This document shows, piece by piece, positions 44,751 to 53,529 of a DNA stretch of 64,000 nt. The DNA is taken from NCBI RefSeq assembly GCF_021173085.1, contig NZ_CP076413.1:3065501-3129500 (forward strand), given 5' to 3'. This DNA comes from Ralstonia wenshanensis. Its GTDB lineage: Bacteria; Pseudomonadota; Gammaproteobacteria; Burkholderiales; Burkholderiaceae. Below the pieces are notes generated by a model. It ran no database searches and was not told the origin of the DNA. It saw only the letters and a program-made list of their open reading frames with translations. The first letter of the stretch is position 1. Each line of letters opens with the position of its first letter. Both the position numbers and the translations under genes were made by a program.

Positions 44751-44894
44751 GTTCGCAGGTTCCTATTCGACTTGTTTTGAGTGACTGTGCAGGCTCCCTC
44801 AAACGGGCATCGCGCAGCCAAACGGGTCACATATTAATGTCTTCATGCCCCGACCTGAACCGGGCTGAATCGAGATCAAGCGTTGCGAGGGCGT

Positions 44895-45833
44895 TTATTT
44901 GGCTTCGACGACCGTGTCGTCGCGGGCATAGATCGAGCAGTTCTGATAACGCTCCTTGCACGACGACACCGCACGGAATTCAGCGTTCTGGCCCCATTCG
45001 TAGACAAATTGATCGCCGTCGGCGGCCACGAAGATCTTGGGCCACGGCTTGTGCAAGTACGCACCAAAGGCGGCTTGCGACTTCGGGCCTAGTTCACCGG
45101 GCTTGCGCGGCTGTGGAGCGATGGCCGCAGCAGGCGTCGTATTGGCTGCCACCGACGACGCTGCTGCAGCGCGCTCGGCCAGCGCCTTTTGCGCACGGGC
45201 GGGAACATCGTTGATCCACTCGGCGGGCGCGGCAAAGTTCAGGTTCTGCCCGTAGACGGCGGACACCATGCGCGACGTGATACCGACCAGCCGCGCGTTG
45301 CTGTCGAACAGGCCCCCACCGCTGGAGCCCTGCGAGATCGCGGCCGAAGTCTGGATCGCCTTGAGCTCGCCGTTTTCATCATGCCGCAGCGACGAGATCA
45401 ACCCCTCGCTGATCGTCAGGTCAAACCCCAGTGGGTTGCCGATTGCGTAGACCTTCTGCCCCGTCACCAGCGTGCTGCTCGGGACGATGGTGACGGCCGG
45501 GTAGTGGAAATCGGCAACGCGAAGCTGGCACAGGTCGCGCTGCACGTCGGGATACAGCAGGCGCGCGCCAAAGCTGGCGTTGCCGCGCTTGAGGCTGACC
45601 TGCTTGCCGCCGCGCAGCACGTGGCAGTTGGTCACGGCCAGCCCGTCGCCGATCACCACCGCGCTGCCGATGGCCAGCGGCTGGCCGGCGGCGTTGGATA
45701 CGCGCACCTCCCAGATGCTGGGCGCGACCTTGGCGAACACTTCGGCTGGCTCCAGCGCAGCCGCCGGCAACGCGGCCAGTGCCGATGCAGTGGCCAGGAA
45801 CGTGCGGATCATGAAGGTAGTGCGGCGGGTCAT
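44895..45833 (-). CDS. Exported trypsin-like serine protease (S1C/HtrA-like, no PDZ seen)
   Basis: A 312-residue periplasmic or secreted protease. Signal peptide to about residue 27 (LAALPAAALA-type end); catalytic triad His71 (VTNCHVLRG), Asp100 (QRDLCQL) and Ser171 (QGSSGGGLF). After the protease domain there is an Ala-rich linker (about 230-255) and a C-terminal 50-residue segment with three Cys; no PDZ domain. ATG 45833 overlaps the stop of the upstream lipoprotein gene (ATGA), so they are coupled; an internal ATG at 45812 would also keep the signal peptide. The substrate is unknown. Confidence 0.85.
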   Translation of the reverse strand: MTRRTTFMIRTFLATASALAALPAAALEPAEVFAKVAPSIWEVRVSNAAGQPLAIGSAVVIGDGLAVTNCHVLRGGKQVSLKRGNASFGARLLYPDVQRDLCQLRVADFHYPAVTIVPSSTLVTGQKVYAIGNPLGFDLTISEGLISSLRHDENGELKAIQTSAAISQGSSGGGLFDSNARLVGITSRMVSAVYGQNLNFAAPAEWINDVPARAQKALAERAAAASSVAANTTPAAAIAPQPRKPGELGPKSQAAFGAYLHKPWPKIFVAADGDQFVYEWGQNAEFRAVSSCKERYQNCSIYARDDTVVEAK

Positions 45834-46417
45834 TGCGGCGTCAGCAGATCGGAAAGGTCGCTTAGCGTGGTGGAGCCGTCTTCGGAGCGCGTCTTGTCGC
45901 GCATGAAGGCAACGTCTACGTCGGTCAGGCCGGGGCAGCTTCCGGTGCCCCACGACGGGTTGATGCGGTAGGTGCGATAACGCGCGTTGATGGCGTGCCA
46001 CGACCGGCCGTCGTCAGACTCAACCACGCCGGCGCGGCACACATGGGCGTTGGTGGGGTAGCTGGCCGTCATCTTGTACTGCTTGCCCGCCTGCGGTACG
46101 AACGTCGCCGACACGCCGCAGCGATAGATGAGCGTGCCCGAGGTGCGGATGAAACTCGCGCCCAGCGCGGTCGGCACACCGGCCAGGACGCGGATCGGCC
46201 GCGTGGCGTCAGCCGGCTTGAGCGCGGTGCGCGGGTTGCCGCAATACTTTGGGTCGTCAAACGCGAGGATGGTGGCGTTGGTGCTGGTCAGCGGGCGGAC
46301 GAAATCCACCGTGGCCGTGTTGGCGCCGGCAGGCGGCTCGGCATAAGGCGCTGCGCAGCCCGTCAGCCACAGCGCGCCTCCGATTCCGATGGCCGCAGCA
46401 ATCGTTCGGCTCGTCAT
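45830..46417 (-). CDS. Putative lipoprotein upstream of the serine protease
   Basis: A 195-residue protein with a lipobox (WLTGC, Cys21) after a short hydrophobic signal, so it is a probable outer-membrane lipoprotein. The mature part is beta-rich with several cysteines (CGNP, YRCGV, HVCRAG, GSCPG) and ends SEDGSTTLSDLSDLL. It resembles lipoproteins of unknown function that have an FVRPL...-type N-terminal strand. The stop overlaps the protease start by 4 bases; both probably act together at the cell envelope. Confidence 0.75.
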   Translation of the reverse strand: MTSRTIAAAIGIGGALWLTGCAAPYAEPPAGANTATVDFVRPLTSTNATILAFDDPKYCGNPRTALKPADATRPIRVLAGVPTALGASFIRTSGTLIYRCGVSATFVPQAGKQYKMTASYPTNAHVCRAGVVESDDGRSWHAINARYRTYRINPSWGTGSCPGLTDVDVAFMRDKTRSEDGSTTLSDLSDLLTPQ

Positions 46418-46550
46418 ACCCAATTCCCCCGCGAGTCTTGTGTTTGGTGTGTTTGTGCGACTGCGCACAAGTGTAACCAAAGGTGGCGCGGAGGGACGCC
46501 CGCGGCGGCGCACAGGCGTTGCTTGCGCGCGTCGCTGTTGTGAGGTCCGC

Positions 46551-47159
46551 TCAGGCGAGCGCCGCATCGATGCGCGCCCGCGTGCTGCGGCGCGCGCGCT
46601 CGAATACCGCCATGTCGCCCATCAGGAACGCCACATTGGCGTTGGAGCGAAACGATTCGATTTCGAAGACGAGCTGATCGACGTCGACATCGGCGCGCAA
46701 TTCACCAGCGGCCCGTGCCGCCGTGATCGTCTCGCGAAAGCGGGCGCGCATCGCCTCCCGATGCCCGCGCACACTGTCCTGGATGGCGCCTGGCCGCGCG
46801 CGGTATTCGTAGCTGGCCGCGCAGACAAAGCACCCACCCGGCGACGCCCCACTGGCCACGTAGTCGAACCAGCCTTCGGTCAGGGCACGCAGACGGGCAA
46901 GCGGGCTTTCCAGCGCCAGCGCCGGCTCAACCACCGTCGCGCGGTAATGCACGACGCCCGCGTCCAGCGTGGCCAGTTGTAGCGTTTCCTTGTCGCCGAA
47001 GAGCACTTGGATATTGCCCTTGCCCACGCCCGCATCCGTGGCCACCCGGCCGATAGTCAGGCCCTCAAGCCCGTCAGTGGACGCAATGGCGGTGGCGTGC
47101 TCGAGCACCTGGGCGCGCGCACGTTCACCACGCTGGCGGCGGCCGTCGGTTTCGTTCAT
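46551..47159 (-). CDS. TetR family transcriptional regulator
   Basis: A 202-residue repressor with an N-terminal helix-turn-helix (about 15-60: ATAIASTDGLEGLTIGRVA ... VGKGNIQVLFGDKETL) and a C-terminal ligand domain with GGCFV, typical of the YxiA/TetR_C_16-like branch. Divergent from a drug-efflux-type MFS gene, with a palindrome next to the MFS start; it most likely represses that gene. Confidence 0.9.
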   Translation of the reverse strand: MNETDGRRQRGERARAQVLEHATAIASTDGLEGLTIGRVATDAGVGKGNIQVLFGDKETLQLATLDAGVVHYRATVVEPALALESPLARLRALTEGWFDYVASGASPGGCFVCAASYEYRARPGAIQDSVRGHREAMRARFRETITAARAAGELRADVDVDQLVFEIESFRSNANVAFLMGDMAVFERARRSTRARIDAALA

Positions 47160-47225
47160 GGCAATGCCCTATCGGTGAGTGGGGTCAACGCAATCGGCGC
47201 TTGACGTGGGCCGACTGCCTTCTAG

Positions 47226-47243
47226 TATACGTACGACCGTATA
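47226..47243. promoter_or_regulatory. TetR-type operator
   Basis: TATACG-TACGAC-CGTATA is a perfect 6-bp dyad in the 104-bp divergent region between the TetR and MFS genes, 21 bases before the MFS start. It is in the position to block the MFS promoter. Confidence 0.6.
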
Positions 47244-47263
47244 TTAATAAACCGAGATCCCCC

Positions 47264-48730
47264 ATGTCAACGGAATCCCTTGCTGCCGGCGGCGTTGCCT
47301 CGCCAGCCAAACGGCACTGGCCGGCGTTGGCGGCGCTGCTCACCGGCAACTTCGTCACCATTCTCGACCTGTTCATCGTCAATGTGGCGATTCCGGACAT
47401 CCGTGCCGGTCTACACACCAGTTTTGCCGAAATCCAGCTCGTGATGGTCGGCTACAGCGCCGCGTATGCGGTGTTCCTCCTCAACGGCGCCCGCCTGGGC
47501 GACCTGTTCGGGCGCAAGCGCATGTTTCTGGCGGGCATGGCGTTGTTCACGCTGGCATCCGCGCTGTGCGGCCTGGCGACCACGCCGTGGATGCTGATTG
47601 CCATGCGCGTCGGCCAGGGCCTGGGGGCGGCCATTCTGATGCCACAGGTGATGGCCTCGCTGCGCGTGCTGTTTGATGGCGATGCGCGTCGCCGTGCGTT
47701 CGGCACCATGGGCGCAGTGCAGGGCGTGGCGGCGTCGGTCTCGCAGATCATCGGCGGCTGGTTGATTGCGCATCCGCTGGCGGCCGACGTGTCGGGCTGG
47801 CGGGCGGTGTTCCTGGTGAATGTGCCGATCGGCATTGTCGCGCTGCTGGCGGCGCGGGCCTTCGTGGCCGAATCGCGTGCGCCGGTGGCGGCCCGGCTGG
47901 ACGTGCACGGCGCCGTGGCAGGCGCGGTGGCGCTGGCGATGCTGCTGGTGCCGATCATGCAGGGCCGTGAGTCCGGCTGGCCCTGGTGGTCGTGGGCGGT
48001 GCCGCTGGCTTCACTGCTGGTGTTCCGCCATTTTGTGCGGGTGGAACAAGCGCTGTCGGCGGCTGGCCGCGTCCCCATCATCGAGATGGCGCTGTTCCGC
48101 AACCGCAGCTTTGTGCTGGGCGTGCTGGCGATCTTCCTGTTCTACACGGCCATCAGCTCGTACTTCCTGGCGCTGACGATCCTGCTGCAGTTCGGGCGCG
48201 GCTTGTCGGCGCTGGCAGCGGGGTTGGTGTTCACGCCGGCGGCCATGGCGTTCTTTACCGGCTCGCTGACGGCGCCCCGTCTGGCAGAACGCATCGGGCA
48301 GCGCGCCTTGCTGCTCGGCGTGGCCATCTTCGCCGTGGGCATGGTCGTGCTGGCCACCATGGCCCAGCTGGGCGCGGGCACCTTCTGGCTGATCCTGCCG
48401 CTGATGCTCAACGGCTTTGGGCAGGGCATGGTGATTCCGCTGTCGCTCAACACTATCCTGAGCGGCGTAGAAACGGCCCAGGCCGGCATGGGCGCCGGCA
48501 CCGTCACGACCATGCAAGCCGTCGGCAACGCGGTGGGCGTGACGGTGGTGGGCGTGCTGCTGTTCTCGCTGCTCGGCCAGGTGGATGGAGCGGATGGCGC
48601 GGCAGTGGTGGACGCGGCCACCCACGCCGCGCACTACGGCCACGCGTTCGCGCTGGCGACGCTCTACAACGTGGGGGCGACCGTGCTGTCTTTCGTGCTC
48701 TTCTGGCGTGCTTGGCGCCGTCACGCCTGA
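47264..48730 (+). CDS. DHA2-type (14-helix) MFS efflux transporter
   Basis: An approximately 488-residue EmrB/QacA-type carrier driven by the proton gradient. Typical elements: DLFIVNVAIPDI in helix 1 (motif D1), GARLGDLFGRKRMFL (motif A), RVGQGLGAAILMPQVMA (motif B) and GAVQGVAASVSQIIGGWL (motif C of antiporters). No EmrA-like or outer-membrane partner is adjacent, so it would work alone across the inner membrane. The TetR gene and operator upstream suggest induction by a toxic compound. ATG 47264. Confidence 0.92.
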   Translation: MSTESLAAGGVASPAKRHWPALAALLTGNFVTILDLFIVNVAIPDIRAGLHTSFAEIQLVMVGYSAAYAVFLLNGARLGDLFGRKRMFLAGMALFTLASALCGLATTPWMLIAMRVGQGLGAAILMPQVMASLRVLFDGDARRRAFGTMGAVQGVAASVSQIIGGWLIAHPLAADVSGWRAVFLVNVPIGIVALLAARAFVAESRAPVAARLDVHGAVAGAVALAMLLVPIMQGRESGWPWWSWAVPLASLLVFRHFVRVEQALSAAGRVPIIEMALFRNRSFVLGVLAIFLFYTAISSYFLALTILLQFGRGLSALAAGLVFTPAAMAFFTGSLTAPRLAERIGQRALLLGVAIFAVGMVVLATMAQLGAGTFWLILPLMLNGFGQGMVIPLSLNTILSGVETAQAGMGAGTVTTMQAVGNAVGVTVVGVLLFSLLGQVDGADGAAVVDAATHAAHYGHAFALATLYNVGATVLSFVLFWRAWRRHA

Positions 48731-48736
48731 GCGGGC

Positions 48737-49336
48737 TTACTTGCGTACCCAGCCGCGCCGCACGCACGGTGCCAGCACCACACCATGCAACGCCAGCCCC
48801 AAACGGTGCAGCGGTTCCGACAGGGTATGCGCCACGCGGCCGCTGCACAGCCAGGCACTCAAGGCCGACACGGCCGCCGCGCCCAGCATGTCGAACGGAT
48901 AGTGCACACCCAGGTAGATGCGCGCCCACGCCATCGGCAAGCCCAATAGCGCCAGCAACACGCCCACGCGCCGCAGGCGTGCGTTCCACATCAAGCTGAA
49001 CGCCACGGTCCACAGCGCGGTCAGGTGATCACTGGGAAACGACGAATCCGGCGCGTGCGGCAGCAGATTGGTGCCCAACGCAATCGCAAACGGCCTCGGG
49101 TGATACCACGCGAGACCGAAGCCAACGTTGACGGACAACGCCAGCGCGGCAGCCACACCGGTCTGCAGTGCCTGGCGCCGCGTGGTCGGCTCACCCCATA
49201 GCCAGGCGGCCACAAGCGTCAGTGGCACCAACCAGATCGCGTATTCGGCAAAGGCCATCGCCAGCCAGACGGTCGTGGCCGAAGCGTCGTCCGGCGCGTT
49301 GAGCCAAAGAAACAGCGTGTGATTGAGTGATTCCAT
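48737..49336 (-). CDS. PAP2-family membrane phosphatase
   Basis: A 199-residue membrane protein with the three PAP2 phosphatase motifs: a KxxxxxxRP-like region (WYHPRPFA near 76-83), PSDH (SSFPSDHLTALW near 99) and the SRxxLGVHYPFDM-type third motif (RIYLGVHYPFDML near 143). It probably dephosphorylates undecaprenyl pyrophosphate (BcrC/YbjG type) or another lipid phosphate. It has about five membrane helices. Convergent with the MFS gene, 6 bp apart. Confidence 0.88.
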   Translation of the reverse strand: MESLNHTLFLWLNAPDDASATTVWLAMAFAEYAIWLVPLTLVAAWLWGEPTTRRQALQTGVAAALALSVNVGFGLAWYHPRPFAIALGTNLLPHAPDSSFPSDHLTALWTVAFSLMWNARLRRVGVLLALLGLPMAWARIYLGVHYPFDMLGAAAVSALSAWLCSGRVAHTLSEPLHRLGLALHGVVLAPCVRRGWVRK

Positions 49337-49562
49337 ACAGCGTCGGCCAACGGCCCGAGTGATTCAACAACGGCGAGAATGCCCGGCCCACACTACGGAA
49401 GATTCCCTTCAATTCCCTTGGAACACGGCCGCCGACTTAGGCCAGCCGTAGCGATATCCCGATCCCTGCCTAGGCTTTTCGCACCGTCGGCCGCTGCCTA
49501 TGATGTAGGCACACCGACACGCGAGCAGGTCGGATCACACAATCTCGAACCCCGGGGGGTCG

Positions 49563-50930
49563 ATGGAAAGTTTTCTGATTCAGCGAGCCACACGCCGGCA
49601 AGCGACGGTTGCCGGCGCGATCGCGCTGCTGATCCTGTTGACGCTCGCCATGGCCGCACCACGTGTGGGCCTGCAATGGCCGGCAATCAACCCGTTCATG
49701 CCGATGTGCGCCTTGACGGTGTTCACCACGGCCGGCATTGCCGCGTTTCTGCTGGGCGCGCAGTTCACCGTGACGCGGCAGCCGATGCTGGGGGCGCTGG
49801 GCGGTGCCTATGCCTTTACCGCGCTGGCCGTGGCGCTGCAATTGCTGACATTCCCGGGCGTGTTCTCGCCCACCGGGCTGTTTGGCGCCCGCCCCGCCAG
49901 TGCGGCATGGATTTGGGTGTTCTGGCACGGCGGCTTTCCGCTGTTCGTGATCCTGGCGGTGCTCATGCGCGATCGGCTCTCGCGCGATGCCGTTGCTGAC
50001 GGGCGTGTCGGCCGGTGGGCCTCGCTGCTGATCGGCGGGCCGGTGGTGGTGGGTGGCCTGCTGTGCAGCCTTGCAGTGCTGACCGATCTGCCGCCGCCGC
50101 TGCGCTCCAGCAATGGCAACAACCCTGTCGCGGTCGTCCTGTGGGCCATCAACACGGTTGCCGTGCTCGCGGTAGCGGCCAGCGGCCGCTTGCGCACGGT
50201 GCTCGACGTTTGGCTGGCCATTGCCGCACTGGCCTGCCTGACGGACACCACACTCAACCTGCTGAGCACCGATCGCTTTACCCTGGGCTGGTACGTCGCA
50301 CGCCTGTTCAGCATGTTCGCGCCCGGGGTGCTGGTCTGCATATTGGTTTGGGAAGTGACCACGCTGTACCGGCGGCTGTTCGAGGCGCACGTCTCGCTGC
50401 AGCAGGCGTCCATGCGCGATGCGCTGACGGGCCTGTACAACCGTACCTACTTCAACGAGCAGGTCGACAGCCTGATCCGCACCGCCCAGCGCAGCGGACA
50501 GCCGCTTTCGCTGGTGATGGTCGATGTCGACCACTTCAAGCGCTACAACGATGCCTTCGGCCACCTCAAGGGTGATGCCTGCCTTGCAGCCGTGGCCCAC
50601 GCGCTGGCCGGCGTGGTGCACCGTCCGGCCGATTTCATCGCGCGCTACGGCGGTGAGGAATTCATCGTCGTCCTGCCTGACACCGATGCAAGCCAAGCGC
50701 AGGCCCTTGCCGAGCGCGCGCGCGAAGCCGTGCTGCGCCTGCGCATCGAAGCCACCGCGCCGTCGCGCTACGTGACCGTCAGCGCCGGTTGCGCCACGTC
50801 CGTAGCGGGCGACGGCGCCCTCTCCATCGACACGCTGGTCGAGATTGCCGATGCCGCGCTGTATCGCGCCAAGGCGGGCGGACGCAATCTGGTGATGAGT
50901 GCGCAGCCACTGCCGGCCGCGCTCACGTAA
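49563..50930 (+). CDS. Membrane-bound diguanylate cyclase (GGDEF)
   Basis: Makes cyclic di-GMP from two GTP. 455 residues: an N-terminal membrane sensor of about eight helices (to about residue 275), a short coiled linker, and a GGDEF domain (about 285-450). The active-site loop is GGEEF at 363-367 and the inhibitory RxxD site (Arg354-Asp357) is exactly five residues earlier, so product inhibition is expected. The membrane module resembles a MASE-type sensor; its signal is unknown. No EAL domain. Confidence 0.92.
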   Translation: MESFLIQRATRRQATVAGAIALLILLTLAMAAPRVGLQWPAINPFMPMCALTVFTTAGIAAFLLGAQFTVTRQPMLGALGGAYAFTALAVALQLLTFPGVFSPTGLFGARPASAAWIWVFWHGGFPLFVILAVLMRDRLSRDAVADGRVGRWASLLIGGPVVVGGLLCSLAVLTDLPPPLRSSNGNNPVAVVLWAINTVAVLAVAASGRLRTVLDVWLAIAALACLTDTTLNLLSTDRFTLGWYVARLFSMFAPGVLVCILVWEVTTLYRRLFEAHVSLQQASMRDALTGLYNRTYFNEQVDSLIRTAQRSGQPLSLVMVDVDHFKRYNDAFGHLKGDACLAAVAHALAGVVHRPADFIARYGGEEFIVVLPDTDASQAQALAERAREAVLRLRIEATAPSRYVTVSAGCATSVAGDGALSIDTLVEIADAALYRAKAGGRNLVMSAQPLPAALT

Positions 50931-51275
50931 CGCACGTCAAACGATCAAGCATCTTGCGCGTGTGCCCCGCCCGTCTTTGCTGTCTTCTTTATTTCTTCTG
51001 TATATAAAAATAGTAGTAGTAGATAACGGTGGATCGTTTCTGTGGATAGCTGCAGAAAACGCTTTCGCGTCAACGGCTTGCGAGCTGCACAACCCATCGG
51101 ACAGTGTGTGCCGACGCGTGGATGACTCGTGAAGAGCGCGCCCCACCCTCTCGGCAACCACCAAAGTTATTCCCGTGCTGTGGACAACCTGACCCCGGAC
51201 AGCCAACACAGTTGTCCCTGAAGTTCTTCACGTGCTTATCCACATATCCACATGTCCACAGCGGCAATCGCGACC
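50931..51275. other. AT-rich intergenic stretch with repeated DnaA-box-like elements
   Basis: About 345 bases without a supported gene between the diguanylate cyclase and the serine hydrolase. An AT-rich run (about 50984-51026, including four TAG triplets) is followed by elements matching or nearly matching TTATCCACA, listed in the separate entry. No promoter is obvious. Confidence 0.6.
51041..51260. repeat. Cluster of DnaA-box-like TATCCACA repeats
   Basis: TGTGGATAG at 51041-51049 (8 of 9 to the DnaA box on the minus strand), TGTGGACAA at 51179-51187 (TTGTCCACA, a TTNTNCACA match), TTATCCACA at 51236-51244 (perfect), then ATATCCACA at 51244-51252 and ATGTCCACA at 51252-51260. The last three are in direct tandem with an 8-base period. 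They could bind DnaA, or be half-sites of a local regulator: the same sequence occurs as a palindrome at 53358-53377. Confidence 0.6.
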
Positions 51276-52418
51276 ATGCCTCTCAAACGCGCACTGACGA
51301 GCGGCGCCCTGGTGGCTCTGCTCGCCGCATGTGCGCAGACGCCCGATCGCGCAGCGCCGCAACTGGCCACGGCCGACGCAACCAACGCGGCGCTGCGTCG
51401 CGCGATGGCCGATGTCCCCGCCAACGGCATGGCGGTCGCGGTTATCGACGCTGGACAAACCGTGTACCTCCACGCGTTCGGGCGCCGCAACGCGGCCGGC
51501 GAACCGCTGCGAACCGACACAGTGATGGTGGCGGCATCGCTCACCAAGCCGGTCTTCGCCTACTTCGTCATGCAACTCGTTGATGAAGGACGTATCGATC
51601 TGGACACGCCAATCGAGCGCTACCTGCCGCAGCCGCTGCCAAGCTATCCGGCCTGGAGCAGCCTTGCCGCAGACGAGCGATGGCGTGCGATCACGCCGCG
51701 CATGCTGCTCAGCCATCGCTCGGGCTTACCCAACCTGCCCGCGCTCGAACCTGACAGGCGGGTGCACCTGCACTTCGATCCGGGTGCACGTTTTGCCTAT
51801 TCGGGCGCTGGCATCAACCTGCTGCAGTTCGTGCTTGAGCGCGGGCTTGGCCTCGATGTCGATGCCGAATTGCGCCCCCGCGTTTTTCAGCGCTTCGATA
51901 TGCGTCGCACCAGCATGACGTGGCAGCAGGCCAATGCCGACAATCAGGCCGATGGCACCACGCAGAACGGTGAGCCGCGCCGTCATCCGCACCGGCGGCG
52001 CGCCGCAACCGCCAGCTCCATGGACACGACGGTCGAGGACTACGCCCGCTTTGTGGCGGGCCTTGTGCGAGGCAACGGCTTGTCGGCGGCATCGCGCGCC
52101 GCCATGACCGCGCCACAGGGGCCAATCACCACGGCCACGGAATTCCCCACCCTCCAGCCGGAACTCCCCGCAGCGCTTCGGCGGCCTGATCTCGCAACGG
52201 GCCTCGGTGTGGTGGTATTCGATGGGCCGCAAGGGCCCGGTTTCTTCAAAGGCGGGCACGAGGATTTCGCCGGCAATACCTTCGTCTGCCTCACGCGATC
52301 AGCGCGGTGCGTTGTGCTTCTGTCCAACGACGTTCGGGCAGAGCGGGCGTTTCCCGGTTTGGTGGCGGCAATCTTGGGGGAAACAGGCGCGCCATGGCGG
52401 TGGGAGTACGGATATTGA
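51276..52418 (+). CDS. Serine hydrolase lipoprotein of the beta-lactamase/esterase (class C) family
   Basis: A 380-residue penicillin-binding-protein-like serine hydrolase. From ATG 51276 a lipoprotein signal is seen (GALVALLAAC, Cys19); ATG 51252 in frame is an alternative but overlaps the TATCCACA repeats. Active-site SxxK is SLTK (Ser88, Lys91), the YxN-equivalent is YSG (Tyr175), and the third motif region is FKGGHEDF. Such proteins include esterases, D-aminopeptidases and beta-lactamases; lack of a clear KTG points to an esterase or peptidase-like role. Confidence 0.82.
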   Translation: MPLKRALTSGALVALLAACAQTPDRAAPQLATADATNAALRRAMADVPANGMAVAVIDAGQTVYLHAFGRRNAAGEPLRTDTVMVAASLTKPVFAYFVMQLVDEGRIDLDTPIERYLPQPLPSYPAWSSLAADERWRAITPRMLLSHRSGLPNLPALEPDRRVHLHFDPGARFAYSGAGINLLQFVLERGLGLDVDAELRPRVFQRFDMRRTSMTWQQANADNQADGTTQNGEPRRHPHRRRAATASSMDTTVEDYARFVAGLVRGNGLSAASRAAMTAPQGPITTATEFPTLQPELPAALRRPDLATGLGVVVFDGPQGPGFFKGGHEDFAGNTFVCLTRSARCVVLLSNDVRAERAFPGLVAAILGETGAPWRWEYGY

Positions 52419-52422
52419 GCGG

Positions 52423-53340
52423 TTACCGCTTCGGCGCCCGCTCAAGCCGCGCCGGGAAAGCCTCCACCAGCCAGTCAATGAACACTCGTAGGCGATGCGT
52501 GACATGACGCGTCTGCGGATAGACGACGTGAAACGGGTAAGGCGCCGGCCGCCACGGCTTCAAAATTTCCACCAGCGCGCCCTCGTTGATCGGCGCTTGC
52601 GCCGCATAACCGAAGGTCTGCACGATGCCCAGGCCCGCCAGACACGCGGCCAGATGCGCGTTGCTTTCGTTCACGCCGATGCGATGCTCGACCTTGATCT
52701 CGGTCTTTTCGCCATCGCGCGCGAAGCGGAACGGAACCGATCGCCCCGTCTGGCTGAACACGTAGCTCACCAGCCGGTGGCCATTCTTGAGTTCATCGGG
52801 GTAGGCCGGCGTGCCGTACTGCTTGAGGTATCCGGGCGTGGCGCACGTGATCAGCGGCGCATCGCCCAAGTGGCGTGCGACCAGAGAAGCGCTGTCCAGC
52901 GGGCCACCACGAATCACGCAGTCGACGTTGTCCGCAATCAGATCCACCGAGCGGTCTGACACGCCAAGGTCAATCCTGATCTCGGGATAACGCGACGCGA
53001 ACTCTGGCAGCAGCGGAATGAGCACGTCACGCGCGGTCGATCCGCCGACATCGATGCGCAACGACCCACGCGGCCGCCCGCGAGCGAGGCTGAACGAGGC
53101 ATCGATGTCGTCCAAGTCGCGCAGGATGCGCGTGCTCTTGGCGTAGTAGTCCTCACCTTCGGGCGTCACTGTCACGCGCCGTGTCGTTCGCTGCAGCAGG
53201 CGCACACCCAGGTGCGCCTCCAGTTCCTGCACCTGCTTGCTGACCGTGGCGATGGGCATGTCGAGCGAATCGGCCGCCCGCGTGAAGCTGCCCGCTTCCA
53301 CCACCCGCGCAAAAGAGCGCATTGCCAGGAGCTGATCCAT
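52423..53340 (-). CDS. LysR family transcriptional regulator
   Basis: A 305-residue LTTR: winged helix 1-60 ([20 protein letters not shown] ... [20 protein letters not shown], typical CrgA-like group) and a substrate-binding domain. Divergent from an SDR gene at 53530, and a palindrome with the ATC-N10-GAT character of LTTR sites sits 18 bases upstream of its start. The usual arrangement in this group is activation or repression of the divergent oxidoreductase. Confidence 0.92.
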   Translation of the reverse strand: MDQLLAMRSFARVVEAGSFTRAADSLDMPIATVSKQVQELEAHLGVRLLQRTTRRVTVTPEGEDYYAKSTRILRDLDDIDASFSLARGRPRGSLRIDVGGSTARDVLIPLLPEFASRYPEIRIDLGVSDRSVDLIADNVDCVIRGGPLDSASLVARHLGDAPLITCATPGYLKQYGTPAYPDELKNGHRLVSYVFSQTGRSVPFRFARDGEKTEIKVEHRIGVNESNAHLAACLAGLGIVQTFGYAAQAPINEGALVEILKPWRPAPYPFHVVYPQTRHVTHRLRVFIDWLVEAFPARLERAPKR

Positions 53341-53357
53341 TCGAATATCCGCGCAAA

Positions 53358-53377
53358 TTATCCACAACTGTGGATAG
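53358..53377. promoter_or_regulatory. Palindrome TATCCACA-AC-TGTGGATA upstream of the LysR gene
   Basis: A perfect 8-bp dyad with a 2-bp centre (53359-53376). One half is a perfect DnaA box (TTATCCACA, 53358-53366). It may be the LysR operator; the same half-site is repeated in the 51-kb intergenic region. Confidence 0.6.
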
Positions 53378-53529
53378 TAATTCTATTTGCAGCCCTTTTT
53401 CGAAAAGTTTCCGAGCCCTACAGTGCCTCCATGCCCAACGCGACGGGGCGACGCAGAGTAAGCCAACGCAAGACACAAGCCGTCGCGAGGTCATTCATCC
53501 AAACCCGAAATCACGACATGGAGCACATC

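Noticed and set aside
51011-51022. Four TAG triplets as a microsatellite or phase-variable tract
   Set aside because: Too short to be a functional slippage tract and not inside a gene or between clear promoter elements.
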